From DTU018 sp029550685 (GTDB lineage: Bacteria > Bacillota > Syntrophomonadia > Syntrophomonadales > Syntrophomonadaceae): a DNA stretch of 14,167 nucleotides. How positions within the stretch are numbered: the stretch's first letter is position 1; every line of letters begins with the position of its first letter. Shown here in pieces: positions 1 through 7,181 of the stretch. Under the pieces are notes generated by a model. It was not told the origin of the DNA, did no database searches, and saw only the letters and a list, made by a program, of their open reading frames with translations. The DNA lies in the NCBI GenBank assembly GCA_035412805.1, contig DAONVO010000057.1, positions 1 through 14,167 on the forward strand. The letters are read 5' to 3'. The position numbers and the translations under genes are program-made.

Positions 1-252
1 GTGAGAGGGATGTTGCTGCAGCAAGCTACTGCAGCTGCACCCTACTCGATTCATTCAACTTACTGTAATCTAGTTCGAGATCGCCACGTCGCTTCGCGAC
101 CTCGCAACAATAATTGTGAGCGTCAGCGAACATCAGTAGTCCCCGAAGGGGGCGATGACAGGGTCAAGTTTTCGTTTATAGTGGCCTGTTATTCAGGTGA
201 TAATTGCTGAGAAAATAACTCTAACCCATAAATCGTGTGGTGACGGCAGGTC
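1..252. repeat. Repeat-rich intergenic DNA without a credible gene
   Basis: No coding region is supported here. An open frame of 69 codons from position 1 has no ribosome site inside the window and gives low-complexity, family-less protein. The stretch holds two adjacent perfect palindromes (TTGCTGCAGCAA at 13-24 and TGCAGCTGCA at 30-39), one copy of a dispersed repeat at 73-98 that recurs at 12428, a CCCC-GAA-GGGG hairpin near 140-151 followed by GATGACA, and at 181-215 a segment that matches 12088-12122 in the opposite orientation. It resembles the island at 11876-12538, so both are probably made of the same intergenic repeat family. Confidence 0.6.
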
Positions 253-1140
253 CTAGGCAGGCAGGTAATAGTGCTGGTCATCACAGATAACCTGTTTCTG
301 ATCAACTAAATAATTAAGGTGAACCATATCCATGATATATTCATACAGCAGGAAAACTTGCTGGGGAGGAGGCAGCTTTTGGTATGTGGGCAGGCAGCGG
401 GCAATTTCCTTTAGAGTATGGTGCCCGCGACGGATGCAGTCCAGAATACGCTTTTCCCTTTGAAAAATGGTGTCCCGGTAAGCTTTAAGGCGAGCTGGGA
501 CCTGTTCTTTGATGATGGCCTGGCCATGACCGCTGACAATGAAACCTGGTTTGAGGGAAATTAACCGTTCCAGAGAAGCAAGCAAGTCAGCAATAGAACA
601 GCTCAGGTTACCGTACCAGGGACCAAAGGTGGAAAGATCCAAATCGGCAGTAAAGACAAATTCCTGCTCAGGAAAGAAGAAGCCGCAGTGCCCCGCCGAG
701 TGCCCGGGAAGATGCAGGACCTGGACCTGAATATGGCCAAACTCGAATACCTGACCCTCTTGTAGAGGCCCGGTTACCTGGATAGGGTGGTAGTGAATAG
801 CATCCAAATACAACTGGTGCATACGTTGGTCAGGGACTAAAAGGTGGAACCCGAACTCCTGCAAATAGGCATTTGCTGATTCTGCCATGGGCTGATCAGC
901 GGGGTGCATAAGGACCTGAGAGGCTTTAAGAGAAGGAGTTAAAAAACAATGATCCAGATGCCCGTGCGATTGCAATAATAGATCGATAGTTCGTCCCTGT
1001 AAAAATTTCTTGCCATCATCCGGGGGACTGGAATCAATCAAGCCGGTGCGGTCATCGTTGATCCACACACAATTACAGTAAGGAAACTGAAACTGTGGTA
1101 ATTCCAGCACCGTAATGCGCCGCGAAAGCCTGTGGATCAA
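253..1140 (-). CDS. MBL-fold metallo-hydrolase
   Basis: Predicted 295-residue cytoplasmic hydrolase of the metallo-beta-lactamase fold. The zinc-binding signature HxHxDH is at residues 59-64 (HGHLDH), with the further metal ligands His147 in LPGHSAGH, Asp166 in FTADLD and His205 in SGHGQ, so the dinuclear site looks intact. Residues about 215-290 form a helical tail, the LACTB2-like arrangement of beta-lactamase core plus winged-helix-like C-terminus. The start is TTG, chosen because AAAGGAG lies 10 nt upstream. The protein has no signal peptide or membrane segment. The metallophosphoesterase gene lies about 96 bases upstream on the same strand; the gap is an AT-rich stretch with a possible -10 box, so cotranscription is uncertain. 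The family covers thioesterases, glyoxalases and nucleases; the substrate cannot be named from sequence. Confidence 0.88.
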   Translation of the reverse strand: MIHRLSRRITVLELPQFQFPYCNCVWINDDRTGLIDSSPPDDGKKFLQGRTIDLLLQSHGHLDHCFLTPSLKASQVLMHPADQPMAESANAYLQEFGFHLLVPDQRMHQLYLDAIHYHPIQVTGPLQEGQVFEFGHIQVQVLHLPGHSAGHCGFFFPEQEFVFTADLDLSTFGPWYGNLSCSIADLLASLERLISLKPGFIVSGHGQAIIKEQVPARLKAYRDTIFQREKRILDCIRRGHHTLKEIARCLPTYQKLPPPQQVFLLYEYIMDMVHLNYLVDQKQVICDDQHYYLPA

Positions 1141-1172
1141 GAACCGCTCACTCCTTTCCCCTTTTGCATTTC

Positions 1173-1178
1173 ATTATA
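1173..1178 (-). promoter_or_regulatory. Possible -10 box for the MBL hydrolase
   Basis: A perfect TATAAT on the minus strand, about 33 nt upstream of the TTG start, inside an AT-alternating stretch (1172-1204). No good -35 box is visible at 16-18 nt, and the low-complexity context makes a chance match likely. Confidence 0.25.
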
Positions 1179-1236
1179 CTATATACTATATATAATAATA
1201 TAATGATGAAACCCTGGGAAAATGCACTTCTAGCGG

Positions 1237-2706
1237 TTAGTAAACACTGGCCAAAGGGGCATCATTATCTTGGATCACCTGTTGGTTGGTATAGTTTCTG
1301 AGCATTTTGCGTTCAATATAGAAACGGTCTGACAGGGGATCATATTTGATGGTGTCTGCAGCCGTGGGACCCTGACCCGGCCTTATATACAAAATAATAG
1401 CTGAGTAAGGAACTAATTGGTCCGTATATAAACCACGTAGCCCCGCTGCTCCTGAGGAACCAGGATTGAGTATGATCGTACCTTTCACCAGCTCAATGCT
1501 TTGTTGATGAGTATGGCCGGTGACAATCAGCGGATAAAGGCCGGCCAGCTTTTTAGCCACTCGAGGATTATGCACCACCACCAGGTCTACGTCCGGATCA
1601 GGAGGAGCTGCTAACATTTCCTGAACCTGTCGCTCCAAAAGTCTATTCCATTCCGGCTGGTCAGCAGATACTTCCTTACTTGCGGAGAGCGGGTCAGCGT
1701 TGCCCAGTATCTGCAATCCCCGCACATTGACGGCCTGACCATTTAAAATAATACTGTTTTTCATGTTCTGTACAAATTCAATGGTATCAGCGGAGTCATG
1801 ATTACCGGGGGCGAAAACGTAAGGCAGATCAATTTCCATCAGTCCTTCGGCCAAATGAGTCTCCAACGGGGAGCCAAAATCGGTTAAGTCACCGGCATCA
1901 ACAATCAGGTTAACCCGGAATTTATTAGCCAGGGCTTTGATGAACTCAATCCCTACTGGATTAGACTGCAGGTCGCTGACCAATAGTACTTTAAGGGTGT
2001 CATCTTCCTGTTCAGGATTCCCCAGTATGGATAAGCTGTTAACGCTGGAAAAAAGCTGCCGTATGTTGCTTACTAACGAATGAGTTTGATCTTCGACTTC
2101 CTCAAGGCGTTCCAGCAGTTCTCCTGGTTCGGGAATAACAGCAGTAGCCAAAGAGATTACTCCGGTGTAGCTGGGTTCCCGAAAGGAGTTAATATCGTAA
2201 GTTTTTATGCCGTACCCCAATACGGAGGCAAAAACCAGACAGCCAAAGGCGGCAGACAAAATGGCATAGCGTAACGGTGGTCTCCATAGAGCCAGTACTA
2301 ACACCAATGCACCGGCAAAAGCCACTCCTAATTGCTGCCAGGCAAATCCATAAAGCATGCGAGGCATATTTTCACGCAGATTAGATAAAAAACTGATGCT
2401 GTTTCCTTCCGAAGACAGCATCCTTTCGGCCAGATCAGTTCCGATATATTGAAGCTGGATATGAAAAGCCAGGGGTGAATGGTGAGTAGGCGCTGCAATG
2501 GTGCCCAGGGGGGCCAGGTGAATAACGGTCTCGCCATGCCAGGCAGGCTCGACGGACATTTTTAGAGACAGTCCTTCCACATCGTAAACCTTGCTGCCCA
2601 GCAGATGCACACCTAAAAAGGCACCGGCTACCGCAGTAAGCAAAACCGCTAAAATAATGAAAATACGCAGAGAGGCTGGGTTAGGCCGATGGATTAGTCT
2701 TAGCAT
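1237..2706 (-). CDS. Membrane-anchored metallophosphoesterase
   Basis: Predicted 489-residue membrane protein with a calcineurin-like phosphoesterase domain. One membrane segment lies at about 15-37, then an outer loop of about 90 residues, then a membrane hairpin at about 127-167. The catalytic domain (about 240-450) follows. Metal-site motifs are SDLQ (Asp245, Gln247), GDLTD (Asp273), GNHD (Asn302-His303), His379 in VVHNP and GHTH (His398, His400). The first motif is normally DxH; here the His is Gln, which may weaken one metal site. With the N-terminus inside, three segments would put the enzyme outside the membrane. The ATG at 2706 was chosen because GGGGAG stands 7 nt upstream; the frame stays open to a TTG at 2745, which lacks a ribosome site. 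Substrate unknown. Confidence 0.85.
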   Translation of the reverse strand: MLRLIHRPNPASLRIFIILAVLLTAVAGAFLGVHLLGSKVYDVEGLSLKMSVEPAWHGETVIHLAPLGTIAAPTHHSPLAFHIQLQYIGTDLAERMLSSEGNSISFLSNLRENMPRMLYGFAWQQLGVAFAGALVLVLALWRPPLRYAILSAAFGCLVFASVLGYGIKTYDINSFREPSYTGVISLATAVIPEPGELLERLEEVEDQTHSLVSNIRQLFSSVNSLSILGNPEQEDDTLKVLLVSDLQSNPVGIEFIKALANKFRVNLIVDAGDLTDFGSPLETHLAEGLMEIDLPYVFAPGNHDSADTIEFVQNMKNSIILNGQAVNVRGLQILGNADPLSASKEVSADQPEWNRLLERQVQEMLAAPPDPDVDLVVVHNPRVAKKLAGLYPLIVTGHTHQQSIELVKGTIILNPGSSGAAGLRGLYTDQLVPYSAIILYIRPGQGPTAADTIKYDPLSDRFYIERKMLRNYTNQQVIQDNDAPLASVY

Positions 2707-2839
2707 GAATAATCTCCCCAACTTTAATATGTAAGACCTAACCAAATTACACGTATCTATTGTATCATCTAAATGGCTTTAAAGAGGCTAGCAGGTTATT
2801 CCAAAAAGAGTGTTAGTGTAATATTTACGGGAGGTTGTC

Positions 2840-4093
2840 ATGAAAAAACAATGGTGGAAATGGTCACTGCTTACGATCCTGATCATTCTGCTGCTGGTTC
2901 AACCAGGGCAGGCTGCGGAAGTTGTACAGGTAGAAATGAATGGTCTGCAGGTAGAATTCGATACCCCGGCGATCATCAATAATAACCGGGTAATGGTACC
3001 TTTTCGTGGGTTAGCGGAATTATTGGATGTGCAAGTGGAATGGCTGGCTGACAGTCAGACCGTGGTGGCGGTTGCGCCAGGAGCTCAGATAAGGCTGCAG
3101 GTTGGTAATCAGACCGCTTATCAAAACCAGCAAAAGATCCAACTGGATGCCCCCCCTTTACTTACTAAGGGAAGAGTTTTGGTACCTTTACGCTTTTTCA
3201 GTGAGGCCTTTGGTTGCCAGGTAGCCTGGAAACCCGACGAGAGGCTGGCGCAACTGGTATCTCCTCCTGCCACCATGGAAGTTTTGGCTTATTATGCCTT
3301 GGGCGATAAGACTAGCAGCAGCTGGGAAGATTTATTCGGCAAGCCCTATCCTGATCATGACCGGGGCCACACCGATTTGGTAAGCCGCTTGGCTTTGGGG
3401 TGGTTTAGTCTGGACGAAGCCGGTAATTTGCTGACTCAGAGCCGTACTGGATGGCAAAGGCCGGATGGCTGGGAGGATGTTATAGCCGTGTCCCGATCCC
3501 GGGGATTAAATAATGAAATGACGATACATATGGTTAACGGACAGGGTGAAATTACAGCTTTATTGAATGATGCAGAAGCCTGCCAGCGAGCAGTTGATGA
3601 GATCAGCCGGGAAGCAAGCCATTATGACGGAGTAAACCTGGATCTGGAAGGTTTGGGCTTATCAGCCAGGGGTACTGAACTGCAGGAACTAAGAGCTAAA
3701 TATACAGCTTTTGTGACCATGCTGGCCGGGCGCCTGCACCAGGAGGGAAAAACTATTAGTTTATCCTTGCATCCTCCCAACAGCAGTTATCAGGGATATG
3801 ATTATGCATCCCTGGGAAAGGTTTGTGACCGCCTCATTATAATGGCCTATGATTATGGTCCCAAGCCGGAACCTATGGCTAAGGTAAGGGATGCTATCGA
3901 AAAAACCCTGGCTCAGGTTCCTGCTCACCGGGTTTTACTGGGGATTTCGGTGCCGGCCGAGGATCCCACTAGCCTTGCTGAAAAAGTTGAGCTTGCCCGG
4001 AGATACGATATACAGGGAATCGCCCTCTGGCGGCTGGGGTTAGTGGATGATGGCATGTGGCAATCCCTTTCTTCCCGCATTATTGCTAAGTAA
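2840..4093 (+). CDS. Secreted copper-amine-oxidase-N plus GH18-type protein
   Basis: Predicted 417-residue exported protein. Residues 1-26 form a signal peptide (MKKQWWKW, hydrophobic core, PGQAA). Residues about 30-142 are a copper amine oxidase N-terminal domain (PF07833 type), seen as two related halves each with a VPFRGL/VPLRFF motif; in Clostridia this is a wall- or surface-associated module, not an amine oxidase. Residues about 146-417 are a TIM-barrel of the GH18 type related to spore-cortex and germination proteins. The signature DGxxxDxE is at 263-270 (DGVNLDLE), making Glu270 the proposed acid, with MAYDYG at 335-340 and a late Trp397. The active site thus looks complete, suggesting peptidoglycan or chitin-like glycan hydrolysis. 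GGGAGG lies 5 nt before the ATG. It is monocistronic and followed by a strong terminator. Confidence 0.88.
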   Translation: MKKQWWKWSLLTILIILLLVQPGQAAEVVQVEMNGLQVEFDTPAIINNNRVMVPFRGLAELLDVQVEWLADSQTVVAVAPGAQIRLQVGNQTAYQNQQKIQLDAPPLLTKGRVLVPLRFFSEAFGCQVAWKPDERLAQLVSPPATMEVLAYYALGDKTSSSWEDLFGKPYPDHDRGHTDLVSRLALGWFSLDEAGNLLTQSRTGWQRPDGWEDVIAVSRSRGLNNEMTIHMVNGQGEITALLNDAEACQRAVDEISREASHYDGVNLDLEGLGLSARGTELQELRAKYTAFVTMLAGRLHQEGKTISLSLHPPNSSYQGYDYASLGKVCDRLIIMAYDYGPKPEPMAKVRDAIEKTLAQVPAHRVLLGISVPAEDPTSLAEKVELARRYDIQGIALWRLGLVDDGMWQSLSSRIIAK

Positions 4094-4118
4094 AATAATT
4101 GCCAATTTACACATAAAG

Positions 4119-4147
4119 GCAGGTGCTGATTAGCACCTGCTTTTTTT
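4119..4147 (+). terminator. Intrinsic terminator after the GH18-type gene
   Basis: Nine-base-pair perfect stem GCAGGTGCT / AGCACCTGC with loop GATT, followed directly by seven T. It lies 26 nt after the stop codon of the GH18-type gene. Confidence 0.93.
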
Positions 4148-4180
4148 GTTAAGAAAAGGATATCTGATCCTGATGCCGAA

Positions 4181-4209
4181 TTGAAAGGATAGAAAATTTA
4201 TTCTATTTT
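4181..4209 (+). promoter_or_regulatory. SigA-type promoter with overlapping palindrome, CoA-transferase
   Basis: TTGAAA (4181-4186, 5/6 match to the -35 box), a 17-nt spacer and TATTTT (4204-4209). A perfect inverted repeat ATAGAA-N6-TTCTAT at 4189-4206 fills the spacer and enters the -10 box, which is where a repressor would bind. The CoA-transferase start codon is 45 nt downstream. Confidence 0.55.
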
Positions 4210-4254
4210 CTTTTGCGCAACTATTCACAATAAAACCATTATGGGGGGATTTGG

Positions 4255-5598
4255 GTGTATCAAAAAGAATACCAGCAGAAATTAGTATCAGCGGAGGAAG
4301 CCGTTAAAGTTGTCAAATCAGGGGATATTGTAGATTATGGGTTTTTTAATGGCAAACCGGTAGAGTGTGATATAGCTCTGGCGGCTCGCAAGGACGAACT
4401 CCAGGATGTACAGGTGTTTTCAGCCGTTACTCTTCCTCCGGTACCGGAAGTGGCCAAGTTAAGAGGACACTTCACCTATGTGGATTGGCAGTTCAGCAAG
4501 ATAGCACGGATACTGCAATCTAATTATGAGTTAGCCTATTACTCACCGATTTTATACCATCAAGCACCCTCATTATATCGTGATGGAATTGCACCTCATC
4601 GTAATGTAGCTATCTGCAGAGTGGCTCCTATGGATAAGTATGGATATTTTAACCTGGGGCCTCATAACTCAGAAACTTTGGCCAACATGGAAGTGGCTGA
4701 CTATGTAATAGTTGAGGTCAATAAGAACATTCCGGTGTGCTTGGGAGGGGCCGAAGAATCGGTGCATATTTCCCAGGTCGACTTCATCGTTGAAGCTCCT
4801 GATGATCAGGTATTGCCGGATATTCCCGGAGCTGAACCCACCGAAGTTGATAAAAAGATCGCTGATCACCTGATGAACTTTATCCATGACGGCTGCTGCA
4901 TCCAATTGGGAATAGGAGGTATGCCCAATGCTGTTGGTAAGGCTATAGCCTCTTCCGACCTTAAAAACCTGGGTGGGCATACGGAGATGTTCGTTGATGC
5001 CTATGTGGACATGATTGAATCAGGTCGTATGAATGGAGCGGCAAAGACCATAGACCGCAATCGCGTAGCTTATACTTTTGCTATCGGCAGTCAGCGGATG
5101 TACGATTTTATGCACATGAATCCAGCTTTGGCTTCCTATCCGGTCAATTATACCAATGATCCCCGGGTGATTCAGCGGCTGGATAACTTTGTTTCAATTA
5201 ATAACGCTGTTGAGGTGGATTTGTATTCCCAGGTAAACGCCGAAAGCAATGATATTATCCAGATTTCCGGCAACGGTGGTATGTGGGATTTTGTGCTGGG
5301 AGCCCAGTGGTCGAAGAACGGCAAAAGCTTTATCTGTTTGTCTTCCACTTTTACTGACCATGAAGGCCGGCTGCGTTCCAGAATTGTACCCACCTTTGCT
5401 GCTGCTTCTATTACTACTATCCCCAGGCAGATGGTGGATTATATTGTTACAGAGTATGGAGCAGTTCGTTTAAGAGCCAAACCAACCTGGCAGAGAGCCG
5501 AAGAGCTGATTTCCATTGCCCATCCCGATTTTCGAGATGATTTGATTAAAGAGGCGGCTCGGATGAAGCTATGGAGGCGTTCCAACAAAATTGATTAA
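4255..5598 (+). CDS. Acyl-CoA:acetate CoA-transferase (4-hydroxybutyrate/butyryl type)
   Basis: Predicted 447-residue cytoplasmic CoA-transferase of the acetyl-CoA hydrolase/transferase family, near the usual length (about 440) of 4-hydroxybutyrate and butyryl-CoA:acetate CoA-transferases. The N-terminal half runs to about residue 200 and the C-terminal half carries QLGIGGMPNAV (217-227), GGHTEM with the expected catalytic Glu244, and the ISGNGGMWDFVLGA glycine loop that lines the CoA pocket. Role inferred: moving CoA between acetate and butyrate or a related acid, the entry or exit step of butyrate metabolism. The GTG start has GGGGGGA upstream. It has its own promoter and a terminator shared with the convergent 3-hydroxyacyl-CoA dehydrogenase, a later step of the same pathway. 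Acyl specificity cannot be fixed from sequence alone. Confidence 0.9.
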   Translation: MYQKEYQQKLVSAEEAVKVVKSGDIVDYGFFNGKPVECDIALAARKDELQDVQVFSAVTLPPVPEVAKLRGHFTYVDWQFSKIARILQSNYELAYYSPILYHQAPSLYRDGIAPHRNVAICRVAPMDKYGYFNLGPHNSETLANMEVADYVIVEVNKNIPVCLGGAEESVHISQVDFIVEAPDDQVLPDIPGAEPTEVDKKIADHLMNFIHDGCCIQLGIGGMPNAVGKAIASSDLKNLGGHTEMFVDAYVDMIESGRMNGAAKTIDRNRVAYTFAIGSQRMYDFMHMNPALASYPVNYTNDPRVIQRLDNFVSINNAVEVDLYSQVNAESNDIIQISGNGGMWDFVLGAQWSKNGKSFICLSSTFTDHEGRLRSRIVPTFAAASITTIPRQMVDYIVTEYGAVRLRAKPTWQRAEELISIAHPDFRDDLIKEAARMKLWRRSNKID

Positions 5599-5604
5599 TC
5601 AAAT

Positions 5605-5635
5605 AAAAAAGCCCACCCTGAACGGGTGGGCTTTT
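5605..5635. terminator. Bidirectional terminator between convergent genes
   Basis: Eight-base-pair stem GCCCACCC / GGGTGGGC with loop TGAAC, flanked by six A on the left and TTTT on the right, so it can stop transcription from both sides. It lies between the stop codons of the CoA-transferase and the convergent dehydrogenase. Confidence 0.93.
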
Positions 5636-5648
5636 GATATATGCCGAT

Positions 5649-6413
5649 TTATTTGGGAGCCATACGGATAGCGCCGTCCAGACGAATGGTCTCAGCGTTC
5701 AGGTAATTGTTTTCTACTATAGCCTGTACCAGGTGAGCAAACTCTTCGGGGTTACCCAGTCTCTGCGGCATGGGGATTGAAGCAGCCAGAGAATCGCGGG
5801 CAGCCTGAGGCAGCTGAGCCAGCATCGGGGTATCGAAGGTACCAGGAGCTATAGTATTTACGCGAATCAGATGGCGGGAAAGGTCGCGAGCGATAGGCAG
5901 GGTCATAGCAACTACGCCGCCTTTGGAAGCGGAATAAGCAGCTTGTCCAATCTGGCCATCAAAAGCAGCTACGGAAGCTACATTGATGATAACGCCTTTT
6001 TCGCCATCTTCCGGTTCATTCTTGTCCATTTGATAAGCAGCATTACTCAGCATATTGAATGCGCCTACCAGGTTGATGTCAACAACCATCTTGAACCATT
6101 CGATGTTCCAGGGGCCATCTTTGCCGATGGTGCGTCCTGCACTGCCGATACCGGCATTGTTGACCAGGATGTGCAGAGCGCCAAATTTCTCCACAGCGGT
6201 GTTGACAGCAGCCTTAACATCATCGACAGAGGTAACATTACATTTCACAAAAACAGCCTTGTCACCCAATTTAGCTGCCAGGGCATTACCTTTTTCTTCA
6301 TTGAGGTCAGCGATGACCACATTGGCACCAGCTGCATGCAGACGGATTACTGCAGCTTCACCTAGACCGGATGCTCCACCGGTTACGATAGCAGTTTTTC
6401 CAGCGATCTTCAT
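5649..6413 (-). CDS. Short-chain dehydrogenase, HSD17B10-like 3-hydroxyacyl-CoA dehydrogenase
   Basis: Predicted 254-residue cytoplasmic NAD-dependent dehydrogenase of the classical SDR family. It shows TGGASGLG (11-18), Asp36 after beta-strand 2 (prefers NAD over NADP), NNAG (85-88), Asn114, Ser147, Tyr160 and Lys164, the full catalytic tetrad. The stretches NEPEDGEKG, SVAAFDGQIGQAAYSASKGG and the C-terminus RLDGAIRM closely resemble human-type HSD17B10, which oxidises 3-hydroxyacyl-CoA and 2-methyl-3-hydroxybutyryl-CoA. A beta-oxidation role is therefore favoured over FabG-type fatty acid synthesis. AAGGAG and AAGGG precede the ATG. The upstream region carries two inverted repeats that may be operators. 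The neighbour across the shared terminator is a CoA-transferase of the same pathway. Confidence 0.9.
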   Translation of the reverse strand: MKIAGKTAIVTGGASGLGEAAVIRLHAAGANVVIADLNEEKGNALAAKLGDKAVFVKCNVTSVDDVKAAVNTAVEKFGALHILVNNAGIGSAGRTIGKDGPWNIEWFKMVVDINLVGAFNMLSNAAYQMDKNEPEDGEKGVIINVASVAAFDGQIGQAAYSASKGGVVAMTLPIARDLSRHLIRVNTIAPGTFDTPMLAQLPQAARDSLAASIPMPQRLGNPEEFAHLVQAIVENNYLNAETIRLDGAIRMAPK

Positions 6414-6499
6414 ACTATCCCTTCACTCCTTTAATTTTTATTTAGGTAAGAGCTGTAAACCAGGGTTAGAGCTACCCTTATTCACCCCCCTTATCCCGG

Positions 6500-6532
6500 T
6501 GGCAGGTGTTTCCCTGACAAAACCACCTGCCA
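6500..6532. promoter_or_regulatory. Inverted repeat upstream of the dehydrogenase
   Basis: Nine-base-pair inverted repeat TGGCAGGTG / CACCTGCCA with a 15-nt loop, about 87 nt upstream of the dehydrogenase ATG. There is no T-run on either side, so it is not a terminator. It could be an operator or a leader hairpin of the minus-strand transcript. Confidence 0.4.
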
Positions 6533-6545
6533 TATATTCTATATA

Positions 6546-6571
6546 TTACCACAAAGTATCTGCGGTGGTAA
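6546..6571. promoter_or_regulatory. Operator-like palindrome upstream of the dehydrogenase
   Basis: Perfect 7-bp inverted repeat TTACCAC-N12-GTGGTAA. The half-site centres are 19 bp apart, close to two helical turns, as for a dimeric repressor. A weak minus-strand promoter (TTACCA, 17-nt spacer, TAATAT) is built from the same bases, so binding here would block it. Confidence 0.4.
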
Positions 6572-6641
6572 CTATGAATACATAAATGTGAAAAAAAGTG
6601 CTCGAGGACAAAAATAAACATTTCCGCCGGTTAATAGTTTA

Positions 6642-6670
6642 TTAACATATAACGGTTACAATGGTATATA
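6642..6670 (+). promoter_or_regulatory. SigA-type promoter of the thioredoxin-like gene
   Basis: TTAACA (5/6 match), a 17-nt spacer and TATATA, ending about 80 nt before the chosen start codon of the thioredoxin-like gene. Apart from this box and the two inverted repeats, the gap 6414-6752 holds nothing I can identify. Confidence 0.45.
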
Positions 6671-6752
6671 AAGGGAGAGATTAGACTTAATTGCCAAAGG
6701 ATTTAGCGCCCTGTTATTATAGGAAAAACTCTTGATTGCAGGGGGGAGCAAT

Positions 6753-7178
6753 TTGCGTAAACGCGGAATTATTTTAGCCTTGCTCATAATGCTCCTGGGT
6801 GTTTGGGTCTGGATAAGCAATCGGCCCGACCCAGAAGAAAGCCGCACCAACGAATCCGCAGCGGTCCAAATTGATAAAGTATTGCAGGAAGGGCAGCCAG
6901 CCTGGTTATTTTTCCGTACCAGTACCTGTACAGCCTGTGTTGAGCTAAAGGAATCCTTTGACCGTCTGCAGCCTGAGTATCAGGGACGAGTTGTTTTCAT
7001 AGATATTAACTTGGATGATGAAGACAATCAGCAATTGGGGCGTAAGTATCGTATTGGCTATGTACCCCAGAGTTTTATTATTAACTCAGCTGGGAAAACA
7101 ACCTATCAAATGGTGGGGAATATACCGGAAGATGAACTGCGCCATGAACTGGATCAGGTAGCTGCCCCAAAACCATAG
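6753..7178 (+). CDS. Membrane-anchored thioredoxin-like protein
   Basis: Predicted 141-residue extracytoplasmic thiol-disulfide protein. Residues 1-24 (MRKRGIILALL...) are a positively charged, hydrophobic signal anchor without a clear cleavage site. The thioredoxin fold follows: FFRTSTCTACVEL holds the CxxC motif (Cys59-Thr-Ala-Cys62) and YVPQSF gives the cis-proline Pro105. Length fits a single anchored thioredoxin domain. The TTG at 6753 was chosen because GGGGGGAG lies 4 nt upstream; a longer frame starting at TTG 6732 would put that ribosome site inside the gene. The gene ends 3 nt from the stop of the convergent MFS gene, with no terminator seen between them. Partner and direction (oxidase or reductase) are unknown. 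Confidence 0.85.
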   Translation: MRKRGIILALLIMLLGVWVWISNRPDPEESRTNESAAVQIDKVLQEGQPAWLFFRTSTCTACVELKESFDRLQPEYQGRVVFIDINLDDEDNQQLGRKYRIGYVPQSFIINSAGKTTYQMVGNIPEDELRHELDQVAAPKP

Positions 7179-7181
7179 CTT

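Noticed and set aside
1..210. Open frame of 69 codons at the left edge
   Set aside because: It runs through repeat DNA and palindromes, has no visible ribosome site, and no family resemblance; a partial gene cannot be wholly excluded.
2707..2745. Longer N-terminus of the metallophosphoesterase from TTG
   Set aside because: No ribosome site precedes that TTG, while GGGGAG is well placed for the internal ATG.
6055..6585. Open frame of 176 codons on the plus strand
   Set aside because: It is antisense to the well-supported short-chain dehydrogenase.
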